The notes under the pieces: generated by a model
Seen by the model: the letters and a program-made list of their open reading frames with translations, nothing else
Told to the model about the DNA's origin: nothing
Databases searched by the model: none
Program-made: the position numbers and the translations under genes
Shown here: positions 42,015 to 50,637 of the stretch, in pieces
Layout: the number at the start of each line of letters is the position of its first letter
Position numbering within the stretch: the first letter of the stretch is position 1
DNA from: Bradyrhizobium roseum
GTDB lineage: Bacteria > Pseudomonadota > Alphaproteobacteria > Rhizobiales > Xanthobacteraceae
DNA length: 64,000 nucleotides
Assembly: GCF_030413175.1 (NCBI RefSeq)
Contig: NZ_CP129212.1
Location: 682,001 to 746,000 of the forward strand
Reading direction: 5' to 3'

Positions 42015-43127
42015 ATGAGCGCCCTGTTTACCCCGATCAAGCTGCGCGGCCTTGACCTTGCCAACCGGATCATGGTGGCGCCGATGTGCCAGTACTCGGC
42101 CGTCGACGGCGAGGCCAATGACTGGCACTTCACCCACATCAATTCGCTGGCGCTGTCGGGGGCCGCGATCTTCTGCATCGAGGCCACCGCGGTGGAACCG
42201 ATCGGCCGCATCACCCCCGGCTGCCTCGGCCTTTACAACGACGCCACCGAGGCCGCGCTGAAGCCGGTCCTTGCCTCGGTGCGCAAGCGCTCGAAGGCCG
42301 CAATCATGATCCAGCTGGCGCATGCCGGCCGCAAGGCATCGAGCCACACGCCGTGGGATGGCGGGCAACTGATCCCGGTGGCCGAAGGCGGCTGGCGGCC
42401 GGAAGGCCCCTCGGCGATCCCGCACAAGGAGGGCGAGACGCCGCCGCTGGCGTTCGACGCGGCGGGACTGAAGCGGGTGCGCGAAGCTTTTGTCGCTGCA
42501 GCGAAGCGTTCCGAGCGGCTCGGGATCGACGCCATCGAGGTGCATGCCGCGCACGGCTATCTGCTTCATCAATTCCTGTCGCCGATCGCCAACCGGCGCA
42601 CCGACGAGTATGGCGGCGCGTTGCCGAACCGCATGCGGTTTCCGCTCGAAGTGTTCGACGCGGTGCGCGAGGCGTTCCCGCACGATAAGCCGGTCGGCAT
42701 CCGCGTCTCCTGCACCGACTGGGTCGAAGGCGGCTGGGATCTGCCGCAGACCATTGAATTCGCCGGGGAATTGAAGAAGCGCGGCGTCGACTGGATCGAC
42801 GCATCCTCGGGCGGCGTTTCGCCACTGCAAAAAATCCCGCTCGGTCCCGGCTATCAGGTGCCGTTCGCGCAGGCCATCAAGGAGGCCACCGGTCTTACGA
42901 CGATCGCCGTCGGCCTGATCACCGAGCCGAAGCAGGCCGAGGAGATCATCGCTTCCGGCAAGGCCGACATGGTCGCGCTGGCGCGCGGCATTCTCTACGA
43001 CCCGCGCTGGGGCTGGCACGCCGCCGCCGAACTCGGCGGCGAAGTTTTCGCACCGCCGCAATACTGGCGCTCGCAGCCCTCCACGCAAAAGGCGCTGTTC
43101 GGCACCACGACATTCGGCACGAGGTAG
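42015..43127 (+). CDS. Old Yellow Enzyme family NADH:flavin oxidoreductase (YqjM-like)
   Basis: A 370-residue FMN-dependent ene-reductase. Features are MVAPMCQYSAVDGEANDWH (FMN phosphate region), LAHAGRKAS, the catalytic HAAHGYLLHQFLSP segment (His pair for substrate carbonyl) and RRTDEYGGALPNR. It ends in VALARGILYDPRWG. This belongs to the thermophilic-like or YqjM class, which reduces activated C=C bonds and helps in xenobiotic detoxification. ATG at 42015 is the first with conserved sequence. It lies alone between repeats. Confidence 0.92.
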   Translation: MSALFTPIKLRGLDLANRIMVAPMCQYSAVDGEANDWHFTHINSLALSGAAIFCIEATAVEPIGRITPGCLGLYNDATEAALKPVLASVRKRSKAAIMIQLAHAGRKASSHTPWDGGQLIPVAEGGWRPEGPSAIPHKEGETPPLAFDAAGLKRVREAFVAAAKRSERLGIDAIEVHAAHGYLLHQFLSPIANRRTDEYGGALPNRMRFPLEVFDAVREAFPHDKPVGIRVSCTDWVEGGWDLPQTIEFAGELKKRGVDWIDASSGGVSPLQKIPLGPGYQVPFAQAIKEATGLTTIAVGLITEPKQAEEIIASGKADMVALARGILYDPRWGWHAAAELGGEVFAPPQYWRSQPSTQKALFGTTTFGTR

Positions 43128-43156
43128 CGGCATACGCCGCTCTTCCTTCCCCTCTC

Positions 43157-43197
43157 TTGTCCGCCGAAGCCTTGGCGAAGGCGGATGTGGGAGAAGG
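43157..43197. repeat. 41-base repeat, family E, copy 1
   Basis: A 41-base sequence beginning TTGTCCGCCGAAGC and ending GGGAGAAGG, with one base different from copy 2 at 44453-44493. The two copies are direct repeats flanking the luciferase-like gene. Each contains a CCGCC/GGCGG stem. The surrounding gap of about 200 bases (43128-43329) holds no convincing gene. Confidence 0.75.
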
Positions 43198-43329
43198 GAT
43201 GCGCGCGTCACACCGCCGCGGACCTCTGCCTCGCCATTTCGTCATATCTCGGCCACAGCCTCGGCATGCTATGCTCTCGCTGGCGCGCGACAGACGCGCT
43301 TTCAACAAAACACATAGCGAGGACGCCCC

Positions 43330-44430
43330 ATGGAGATCGGATATTTCACGATGCCGTCCCATCCGCCGGAGTGCGGGTTGAAGGAGGGTCACGACTGGGA
43401 TCTGCAGACGCTGCGGTGGCTCGATGAACTCGGCTACCAGGAAGCCTGGATCGGCGAACACCACACCGCGCCGTGGGAACCGCATCCCTCGCCGGATCTC
43501 ATTCTCGCGCAAGCATTTTTGCAGACAAAGAACATCCGCCTCGGTCCAGGCGGATTTCTTTTGCCCTACCACCATCCGGCCGAACTCGCCAACCGCGTCG
43601 CCATGCTCGATCACCTGTCCGGCGGGCGGCTGAATTTCGGCATTGCCGCATCGGGCCTGCCGAGCGACTGGGCAATGTTCAACGTCGACGGCATGTCGGG
43701 CCAGAACCGCGACATGACGCGCGAGGCGCTGGAGATCATCCTGAAAATGTGGACCGAGGATGCGCCATGGTCCTACAAGGGCAAGTACTGGACGGTGAAC
43801 AAGCCGGATGTGATGTTCGACTTCCTCAAACCCCACATCAAGCCGCTGCAGCCGCCGCATCCGCCGATCGGTGTCGCCGGCCTCTCGAAAGGCTCGGACA
43901 CGCTGAAACTCGCCGGTGAGCGCGGCTACATCCCGATGAGCCTCAACCTCAACCCGGCCTATGTCGGCAGCCACTGGGAAGCGGTCGAGATCGGCGCGGC
44001 CAAAACCGGCCGCAAGCCGAACCGCAGCGACTGGCGCATGGTGCGCGAGGTGTTCGTCGCCGATACCGACGAGGAAGCGTGGCGACTGTCGGTCGGCGAC
44101 ATGATGGGCAGGATGATGAACGAATACTTCCTGCCGCTGCTCGGCCATTTCGGCTTCAAGGATTATCTCAAGGCCAATCCCAATGTGCCGGACTCCGACG
44201 TGACAGCGGAATATTGCGCGCGCAACAACTGGATCGTGGGCTCGCCTTCGACGGTCGCCGAGAAGATCGAAAAGATCTATCACGAGGTCGGCGGCTTTGG
44301 CACGTTGCTGGTGTTCGGCTTCGACTACAAGCACAAGCCGGAGGCCTGGCACAACTCGCTGCGGCTGTTGAAGCAGGAAGTGATGCCGCGGCTGAACCAT
44401 CTCAACCCCGATATGATCAGGGCGGCTTGA
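43330..44430 (+). CDS. Luciferase-like (LLM class) flavin-dependent monooxygenase
   Basis: A 366-residue TIM-barrel flavoenzyme of the bacterial-luciferase superfamily. Seen are MEIGYFTMPSHPPE, the flavin-contact EAWIGEHHTAPWEP, LLPYHHPAELANRVAMLDHLSGGR split in two motifs, and NWIVGSPSTVAEKIEKIY near the C-terminus. Such enzymes use FMNH2 from a separate reductase to oxidise alkanes, ketones, sulfonates or similar compounds. Substrate is unknown. It is flanked by two direct copies of a 41-base repeat. Confidence 0.88.
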   Translation: MEIGYFTMPSHPPECGLKEGHDWDLQTLRWLDELGYQEAWIGEHHTAPWEPHPSPDLILAQAFLQTKNIRLGPGGFLLPYHHPAELANRVAMLDHLSGGRLNFGIAASGLPSDWAMFNVDGMSGQNRDMTREALEIILKMWTEDAPWSYKGKYWTVNKPDVMFDFLKPHIKPLQPPHPPIGVAGLSKGSDTLKLAGERGYIPMSLNLNPAYVGSHWEAVEIGAAKTGRKPNRSDWRMVREVFVADTDEEAWRLSVGDMMGRMMNEYFLPLLGHFGFKDYLKANPNVPDSDVTAEYCARNNWIVGSPSTVAEKIEKIYHEVGGFGTLLVFGFDYKHKPEAWHNSLRLLKQEVMPRLNHLNPDMIRAA

Positions 44431-44452
44431 GATTGTTTTCCCTTCTCCCCTC

Positions 44453-44602
44453 TTGTCCGCCGAAGCTTTGGCGAAGGCGGATGTGGGAGAAGGTGCCGGA
44501 GCGAAGCGGAGGGCGGATGGGGGGTATGTCTCAGCGAGTCATGGACGTTGAGAGAACCCCTCCTTCGGCCTTCGCGCCACCTTCTTCCACAAGGGAAGAA
44601 GG
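44453..44602. repeat. 41-base repeat, family E, copy 2, with adjoining hairpin
   Basis: The 41-base core at 44453-44493 matches copy 1 in 40 of 41 bases. Beyond it, a CCTTCTTCC/GGAAGAAGG hairpin at 44580-44602 lies 14 bases past the DUF2336 stop on the minus strand and may terminate that gene. The stretch between them is the extended form of the same repeat seen in related genomes. Confidence 0.65.
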
Positions 44603-44616
44603 CAAGAGCGTTCTGC

Positions 44617-45741
44617 TCACCCTACCTTCGGCGGGGCGTCGGCGGCGCGAACTTGCCAGAATTTCAGGAGGCGGCGGGCGCTTTCGAGCGTCAGCTTGCC
44701 GTATTGCTCTTTCGCCTTCGCCAGTTCGTAGCGGCCCATGCAGCCCGAGGCGAAGCGGCTGTTGAGCACGGCGTCGACCGTTTCCCAACTCAGCCCTGCG
44801 ACGCGGCAGGGGATCAGTACGCCGTCGTCGCGCAGGCTCTGCATCACCGGGCGGATCACGTCGATTGCCGAGCCCGACAGTTCGGCCAGCGCCGCGACCG
44901 TTTCGGCGTATTTGTGCTCCTTCGCCAACGCCAGCAGCATCGGCTCGTTGAGCTTGCCGTTCTTGGCCAGTGCCGCAACGAAGCGGCGGGCCGCGGTGAA
45001 ATCGCGCGTGCGCGCCATCTCGCGGTTGGCGCCGGCGGCGGCCAGCGCGATCGCGTTCCTGATTTCCTCGAACAGATGCGGCGGCGCGCGTGACAATAGC
45101 CGCGTGCGCACCGCTTCGGTGGCGCTGCGCAGCAATTGCGTGCGTAGCTCGGCCGGCAAATCCACGCGGATGCCGGTTTCGACCGCCAGGTCGGGGTCGT
45201 GCTCCGCCTGCTTCAGCACGATGGCGTAGCCGGATGCCGACATCCGGGCGCCGGGATTGGTGACAAGCCGCCGGCTCACGGAAGGGTAATGCCGCTTCAA
45301 GAGCGCATCGGTGACGATCTCGGTCAGCCACCAGCGCCCGGAGATCGCCAGCAGATGCGGCTCGCCCTTGGTCTGCGCCAGCGCGATCAGGTCTTCGGCC
45401 GTCAGCCGCGCCGATTCCGTCAACACCGGCCGCGCGATCGTGATTTCGTCATTGTTGGCCAGGCGGCGGACCACGTTGGCGGGCGCCTGCTTGGTGGAGG
45501 CGAGCTGTGTGCTCATTTCAGCGAGCGCGATCCGCGCCGAGACGTCGGCCAGCGCGCGCAGTTCGACGGTGCGAATCAGCCGTTCGAGCACGTCGCCGAA
45601 CAGCTCGATCTGTTCGCCGGAATAGCCGTCGGCGGAACGCAGAAACAGGTCGGTGACCTGTTTCAGCGTATCCAGATGTTTGTCGGCGGAGCCGGCCGTG
45701 ACGGCCGCCTCGACCTCGTCGGCGATCGATCGTTCCAACAT
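44617..45741 (-). CDS. DUF2336 domain-containing protein
   Basis: A 374-residue mainly helical cytoplasmic protein. The DUF2336 region is built of repeating helices that look like an alpha-solenoid (LADVSARIALAEMST, NDEITIARPVLTESARLTAEDLIALAQ). No enzyme motif is seen. Some alphaproteobacterial relatives lie near stress or motility genes, but no function is established. ATG at 45741 is chosen because the conserved MLERSIADEVEAAVTAGS begins there; the longer frame upstream is not conserved-looking. Confidence 0.8.
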   Translation of the reverse strand: MLERSIADEVEAAVTAGSADKHLDTLKQVTDLFLRSADGYSGEQIELFGDVLERLIRTVELRALADVSARIALAEMSTQLASTKQAPANVVRRLANNDEITIARPVLTESARLTAEDLIALAQTKGEPHLLAISGRWWLTEIVTDALLKRHYPSVSRRLVTNPGARMSASGYAIVLKQAEHDPDLAVETGIRVDLPAELRTQLLRSATEAVRTRLLSRAPPHLFEEIRNAIALAAAGANREMARTRDFTAARRFVAALAKNGKLNEPMLLALAKEHKYAETVAALAELSGSAIDVIRPVMQSLRDDGVLIPCRVAGLSWETVDAVLNSRFASGCMGRYELAKAKEQYGKLTLESARRLLKFWQVRAADAPPKVG

Positions 45742-45979
45742 CGCTCGTCCTGAGCGTTTCAAGCCGGTTCTGGCAGCAGGACGCAGAGAATAGGGGGCAG
45801 TGCTGAACGTTGCGTAAACCATTGGGGTCGCGCGGCGGCGGCAATGCGGCCGAACCGGTACGAAAGGGCGGGTGTTCGTTCCGCGCAGGCCGCCTTGCAA
45901 AGGCGCCACGGCGGTTGTGCTGGCGCAAAAGCTGCGGTCAGATGGCGATAACGACAAGAATTCATAGGGAAATACCGCC

Positions 45980-47749
45980 ATGCTGGACCGGCCGGATCTG
46001 CCGCCTGATGAAAGCCACCGTGAAATTACGGAAGCCTGGCTTGCCGCATTCCGCACGGCGCTGGAACGGCGGTCGGCGGCGGAATTGTCCTGGTTGTTCG
46101 TGGCCGACAGCCACTGGCGCAATCTGTTCGGCTTGTCCTGGCAATTTGCGACCTTCAGCGGCCAACGCACGGTCGCGGCCGAACTGGTGGCGCGTTCGGT
46201 CTGGGCCCGGGCGCACGGCTTTCGTCTCGACACGGCGCGGCTTTTGCCGCGCGCGGCGAAAGTCGGCGGTCGCGAGGTTCTGGAGGCGATCTTTGCCTTC
46301 GAAACCGTCAACGGCCCCGGCTATGGCGCCGTCCGGCTGCTGCGCGAAGAAGACGGCGTGGCGCGCGCCTGGACAATCTCGACCTCGCTCGATTTCGATG
46401 CCATCTGCGCCGCGCGCGAGGCGGCCGCCGCGACGTCCCATATCAGGGATTTTGCCGGCCCGGACTGGCTCGAGCAGCGGCGGGTTTCCGCCGCTTACGA
46501 CGATCGGGACCCCGACGTGCTGATCGTCGGCGGCGGCCACGCCGGCATTTCGGTGGCGGTGGAGGCCCGGCGCATCGGTCTGTCGGCGCTGGTGGTCGAC
46601 CGCATGGCGCGGATCGGCGACAATTGGCGGCTGCGGTATCGCGGGCTGAAGCTGCACAACAAGACGCCGGTCAATCATTTGCGCTACCTGCCGTTCCCCA
46701 GGACCTTTCCGGATTACATCCCGAAGGACCAGATCGCGAACTGGCTGGAAAGCTATGTCGACATCATGGAGGTCGACTTCTGGACGCATACCGCGTTCGA
46801 CGGCGCCGATTACAACGAGGCCACGCAGCGCTGGACCGCGCGGCTGACGCGCGAGGGCGAGGTGCGCACGCTCAAACCAAAGCACATCGTGCTGGCGACC
46901 AGCGTCAGCGGCACGCCGAACATTCCCGAGATCGAAGGCATCGAGAATTTCCAGGGCGAGGTGCTGCACTCCAGCGGCTTCAAGGCGGGCCGGGAATGGG
47001 CCGGGCGGCCGGTCATCGTGTTCGGTACCGGCACCAGCGCGCATGACATCTGCCAGGAGTTGCAGGCCGCGGGCGCCGACGTCACCATGGTGCAGCGCAG
47101 CCCGACCATGGTCGTCAATGTCGAGCCGGCGCAGCTTTACGACAAGGCCTATCTCGGCGACGGTCCGTCCATCGCGTCCCGTGACATCCTCAATTCGGGC
47201 GTGCCGCTGCCGGTGATGAAGCTGGCGCACAAGCTGGTCACCGACGAGGTAAAGCGTCTCGACGCGCCGTTGTTGACGCGGCTGGAGGCGGCCGGCTTCC
47301 GGCTCGAATATGGCGAGGATGGCACCGGATGGCCGCTGAAGTTTCGTACCCGCGGCGGCGGCTATTACTTCAACGTCGGCGCCTCCGAGCTGATCGCCGA
47401 CGGCAAGATCAAGCTGATCCAGGCCGCCGACATCGAAGCCTATGTGGCCGATGGTTTGAAGCTGCGCGACGGTACCGTGCGCAAGGCCGATCTCCTCGTG
47501 CTCGCCACCGGCTACAAGGGGCCAGATCACTTGCTCACGCAATTGTTTGGCGCGGAGGTAGCAACGCGTGTCGGCCGCGTCTGGGGCTTTGACGACGCCA
47601 CGTCGGAACTGCGCAACATGTGGACGCGCACCCCGCAACCGGGCCTGTGGTTCGTCGGTGGCGCGTTTTCCCAAGCCCGGATCTACAGCCGCTACGTCGC
47701 GCTGCAGATCGACGCGATCGAAGCGGGAAGGTTGGCGAAGGCGGGATGA
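45980..47749 (+). CDS. Flavin-containing monooxygenase-like protein with extra N-terminal domain
   Basis: A 589-residue flavoprotein. The first 150 or so residues form a separate domain like NTF2/SnoaL (WLFVADSHWRNLFGLSW-type). The FAD-binding Rossmann motif IVGGGHAGIS begins at 182, and the NADPH motif VFGTGTSAHDI at about 349. The FMO-type YLPFPRTFPDYIP segment and the C-terminal LATGYKGPDHLL, WFVGGAFSQAR are present. Likely oxidises N, S or ketones (Baeyer-Villiger). Substrate is unknown. The start MLDRPDLPPDE fits a short linker before the N-terminal domain. Confidence 0.86.
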   Translation: MLDRPDLPPDESHREITEAWLAAFRTALERRSAAELSWLFVADSHWRNLFGLSWQFATFSGQRTVAAELVARSVWARAHGFRLDTARLLPRAAKVGGREVLEAIFAFETVNGPGYGAVRLLREEDGVARAWTISTSLDFDAICAAREAAAATSHIRDFAGPDWLEQRRVSAAYDDRDPDVLIVGGGHAGISVAVEARRIGLSALVVDRMARIGDNWRLRYRGLKLHNKTPVNHLRYLPFPRTFPDYIPKDQIANWLESYVDIMEVDFWTHTAFDGADYNEATQRWTARLTREGEVRTLKPKHIVLATSVSGTPNIPEIEGIENFQGEVLHSSGFKAGREWAGRPVIVFGTGTSAHDICQELQAAGADVTMVQRSPTMVVNVEPAQLYDKAYLGDGPSIASRDILNSGVPLPVMKLAHKLVTDEVKRLDAPLLTRLEAAGFRLEYGEDGTGWPLKFRTRGGGYYFNVGASELIADGKIKLIQAADIEAYVADGLKLRDGTVRKADLLVLATGYKGPDHLLTQLFGAEVATRVGRVWGFDDATSELRNMWTRTPQPGLWFVGGAFSQARIYSRYVALQIDAIEAGRLAKAG

Positions 47750-47833
47750 GGGTGTCTTTCCGCAGCTACAATCCTTTGCCCATCTCGCTGCCGCTTCGCG
47801 TCCGCGATTCACCTGCTCGCACAACCAGCGCAA

Positions 47834-48352
47834 TCAGGGCTTGGTCACCCGCCCCGCCGCTCGCACCTCATTTGCAAAGCGGTGCCAGATCTCCGGCCGC
47901 CAGCTTCCATTGGCGGCGCCGGAGGTCGAAGGCAGTATCCACACCCTGGTGTCGCCGATCGCCTCCACCTGCTGGCCATAGTCCCGCTTGCCGTCGAAGA
48001 ATTTCTGGCCGGCGGTCTTGCTGGTGAAGGCGAGGAATGTTGGACGGAATGTCGCGATCGCCGTACTCAGCCGGGCGCGATCCGCTGCGGTCAGTTTGGG
48101 AAGTGTGTCGCGATCCATCCCGGCGCCCGCTTTCACCAGATCGGTCAAGCCGATGCCATGCTGCAGCAGGTCGCGATACTGATGCGGCTGCAGCCGTTCC
48201 GGTGTCAGCTTCGTCTCGTGCAAAATCTTCCAGAACTTGTTTTGCGGGTGCGCGTAGTAGGCCCGCTCGGCAGCGGATGTCGTTCCGGCAGCGGTCCCGC
48301 ACAACACAAGGCGCAGCGAATGTTGCAGCAGGTCGCTCAGCACGTCGGTCAC
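47834..48352 (-). CDS. Mug-family mismatch-specific (G:U/T) DNA glycosylase
   Basis: A 172-residue uracil-DNA glycosylase superfamily 2 member. The active-site loop reads CGTAAGT (18-24), and the intercalation motif area has LPSTSGAANG. The Asn of the classic GINPG motif is absent here; the CGTAAGT form is seen in alphaproteobacterial relatives, so activity should be tested, not assumed. It probably removes mismatched uracil or thymine. It is 12 bases downstream of the S24-family gene on the same strand, suggesting joint expression. Confidence 0.82.
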   Translation of the reverse strand: MTDVLSDLLQHSLRLVLCGTAAGTTSAAERAYYAHPQNKFWKILHETKLTPERLQPHQYRDLLQHGIGLTDLVKAGAGMDRDTLPKLTAADRARLSTAIATFRPTFLAFTSKTAGQKFFDGKRDYGQQVEAIGDTRVWILPSTSGAANGSWRPEIWHRFANEVRAAGRVTKP

Positions 48353-48364
48353 GGCGTGACAATC

Positions 48365-49018
48365 CTACTGGCTCATCCAGACAATCCGTGCGATCCAGGC
48401 GACCTCGTCGGCGTTAACGACGCGGTCGGCCTGGGTCGGATTCAGCGAAGCCAGTTCCAGCGTCTTTGTCGTTCGGCGCTTCAATTCCTTGACCATCACC
48501 TCGCCGTCCGACGTCTTGAGCACCACGCGGTCGCCGCGTCGGATCGGCGTTCCTGGCGACACCACGATGATGTCGCCGTCACGATAGACCGGCTTCATCG
48601 CGTCGCCCGAGATCTCCAGCGCATAGACGTGCTCGTCGGAGGCCTGCGGCAGCGTCACCTCGCCCCAGCCGCGGCCCGCCGGAAAGCCGCTGGCGTCGAA
48701 ATGGCCGCCACTGCCGGCCTGCGCGAGCGCGAGCAGCGGAACCGATTGCAGGCCGCGCGCGCCGTCGCCGATCAACTGTACAAAAATTTCGATCGAGGAA
48801 TTGGTCGCCGCCAGGGCCTTGGACACCGATTCGGTGGAAGGCCAGCGCTCGCGGCCGTCGGCGGTGATGCGCTTCGACTTGTTGAAGGTGGTGGGGTCGA
48901 GGCCTGAGCGTTTGGCGAGGCCGGATGGCGACATTCCGGCGCGTTCGGCCAGCCGGTCGAGCGCGCTCCAGACCTGGGCGTGGGTCAGAATGCGCTGAGC
49001 CTTGGGGTGCCTGGCCAT
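48365..49018 (-). CDS. HTH plus S24 LexA-like regulator with Ala at the catalytic Ser
   Basis: A 217-residue protein. The N-terminal part (about 18-50) is an XRE-type HTH; the C-terminal part is an S24 peptidase fold. In LexA-like proteins the nucleophile lies in GDSM; here the codon is GCG, giving GDAM with Ala140. The general-base Lys168 (VVLKTSDG) and an Ala-Gly pair at 101-102 (cleavage-site-like) remain. Self-cleavage is therefore unlikely. It probably works as a non-cleavable regulator, possibly of the Mug-type gene behind it. Confidence 0.82.
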   Translation of the reverse strand: MARHPKAQRILTHAQVWSALDRLAERAGMSPSGLAKRSGLDPTTFNKSKRITADGRERWPSTESVSKALAATNSSIEIFVQLIGDGARGLQSVPLLALAQAGSGGHFDASGFPAGRGWGEVTLPQASDEHVYALEISGDAMKPVYRDGDIIVVSPGTPIRRGDRVVLKTSDGEVMVKELKRRTTKTLELASLNPTQADRVVNADEVAWIARIVWMSQ

Positions 49019-49192
49019 ATAAAATCCGGGAATCGCCTAGGAATTATTGCCTCATTCCGCTCCGCGGCGCAAATCTTCCCCCACGCCTGATGCGGCAGCG
49101 CTTGAGTTGCCGGGCTGCCGCCTTTACGGTCGACCGCCACCCGGCCATTTTCCGGGAAATCCCATCCGTCTCAACGACAAGCCCGGAAAGCC

Positions 49193-49537
49193 GTGCGCAC
49201 CATCTATAAAATCACTCCCGCCTCGGCCTGGCGCGAGGCCGAACGGCAAGGTGTCTACCGGGGCAGCAGCGACGATCTGCGCGACGGTTACATTCACTTC
49301 TCCACGGCGTCTCAAGTCGCCGAGACGGCGCGCAAGCATTATGTCGGTCAGACCGGCCTGTTCCTCGTCGCGGTCGATGCGCATGCGCTTGGCGACGCCC
49401 TGCGCTGGGAACCGTCGCGCAACGGTGAATTGTTCCCGCATCTCTATGGTGAACTCGATCTCGGCGCCGTGACAGCCATCCTCGACATGCGCGCGCGGTC
49501 TGACGGCACGCATGATATTCCGGAACTGATGCCGTGA
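49193..49537 (+). CDS. DUF952 family protein
   Basis: A 114-residue protein related to a small group with ADP-ribosyltransferase-like shape; the family function is unknown. Typical segments are TIYKITPASAWREAERQGVY, DGYIHFSTASQVAETA and LFPHLYGELDL. The GTG start at 49193 fits conserved MRTIYKI. It overlaps pyrD by 4 bases (GTGA), so the two are translationally coupled, a common arrangement in Rhizobiales. Confidence 0.87.
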   Translation: MRTIYKITPASAWREAERQGVYRGSSDDLRDGYIHFSTASQVAETARKHYVGQTGLFLVAVDAHALGDALRWEPSRNGELFPHLYGELDLGAVTAILDMRARSDGTHDIPELMP

Positions 49538-50631
49538 TCCGCGCCTTCGATGCCTTTTCGCTGCCGCTGCTGCGCTGGTTCGATCCGGAGGACGCGCATC
49601 GCATGGCGATCCAGGGCCTGCGGCTGCTGCCGCCGGTCAAGCCGCGCGCCGACGACCACAAGCTGGCGGTGCGCGCCTTCGGCCTGAATTTCCCCAATCC
49701 GATCGGCATGGCCGCGGGCTTCGACAAGAGCGCGGAGGTGCCCGACGCACTGTTGCGGCTCGGCTTCGGCTTCGTCGAGATCGGCACCGTAACGCCGAAG
49801 CCGCAGGCCGGCAATCCGCGGCCGCGGCTGTTTCGCCTGGAGCGGGATGAAGCCGTGATCAACCGCATGGGCTTCAACAATGACGGCGCGGAAGCCGCGC
49901 TGCGCCGCCTTGCCGCGCGCGCTCATCACGGCGGCATCGTAGGTGTCAATGTCGGGGCCAACAAGGATTCGACCGACCGCGTCGCCGACTACGTCAAGCT
50001 GATCGAGACGTTCGCGCCGGTCGCGAGCTATTTCACGGTCAACGTCTCCTCGCCGAATACGCCAGGCCTGCGCAACCTGCAGCAATCGGCGGCGCTCGAC
50101 GATTTGTTGGCCAAGGTGATCGATGCGCGCGAACGCGTGCGCAAGAATGCCGGCGATTCACCCGTGCTGCTGAAGATCGCCCCGGACCTGAGCCTGACCG
50201 AACTCGACGACGTCGTGCACATCGCGCGCTCCCGCCGCGTCGACGGCATGATCGTCGCCAACACCACGCTGGCGCGGCCCTCGTCGCTGCGTGAACAGTC
50301 CCGCGCCAGTGAGCAGGGCGGCTTGTCCGGCCGACCGTTGTTTCGACTGTCGACCCGCATGGTGGCCGAGACCTATGTCCGCACGGAGGGCGCATTTCCG
50401 TTGATCGGCGTCGGCGGCATTGATTCCGGCGGCGCGGCGCTGACGAAAATCCGCGCCGGCGCCAGCCTGATCCAGCTCTACTCGTCGCTGGTCTACAAGG
50501 GGCTCGGGCTGGTCGAGGACATCAAGAACGATCTGGCTTCGACCTTGCTGCGCACCGGGCGGGATTCGCTGTCGGAGATCGTTGGCGCGGATGCCGCGGC
50601 GATCACGGCCGAGGATTGGCCGGTGAAGTGA
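49534..50631 (+). CDS. pyrD: Dihydroorotate dehydrogenase (quinone), class 2
   Basis: Oxidises dihydroorotate to orotate with ubiquinone as acceptor, fourth step of pyrimidine synthesis, at the inner membrane. The 365-residue enzyme has the FMN loop AAGFDKSAEV, GTVTPKPQAGNPRPRLFRL, the catalytic Ser segment NVSSPNTPGLR and GVGGIDSGGAA. The N-terminal helical part (MIRAFDAFSLPLLRWFDPEDAHRMA in its first 25 residues) is the quinone-tunnel domain of class 2. It starts with GTG at 49534. Confidence 0.96.
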   Translation: MIRAFDAFSLPLLRWFDPEDAHRMAIQGLRLLPPVKPRADDHKLAVRAFGLNFPNPIGMAAGFDKSAEVPDALLRLGFGFVEIGTVTPKPQAGNPRPRLFRLERDEAVINRMGFNNDGAEAALRRLAARAHHGGIVGVNVGANKDSTDRVADYVKLIETFAPVASYFTVNVSSPNTPGLRNLQQSAALDDLLAKVIDARERVRKNAGDSPVLLKIAPDLSLTELDDVVHIARSRRVDGMIVANTTLARPSSLREQSRASEQGGLSGRPLFRLSTRMVAETYVRTEGAFPLIGVGGIDSGGAALTKIRAGASLIQLYSSLVYKGLGLVEDIKNDLASTLLRTGRDSLSEIVGADAAAITAEDWPVK

Positions 50632-50637
50632 TTCGGG

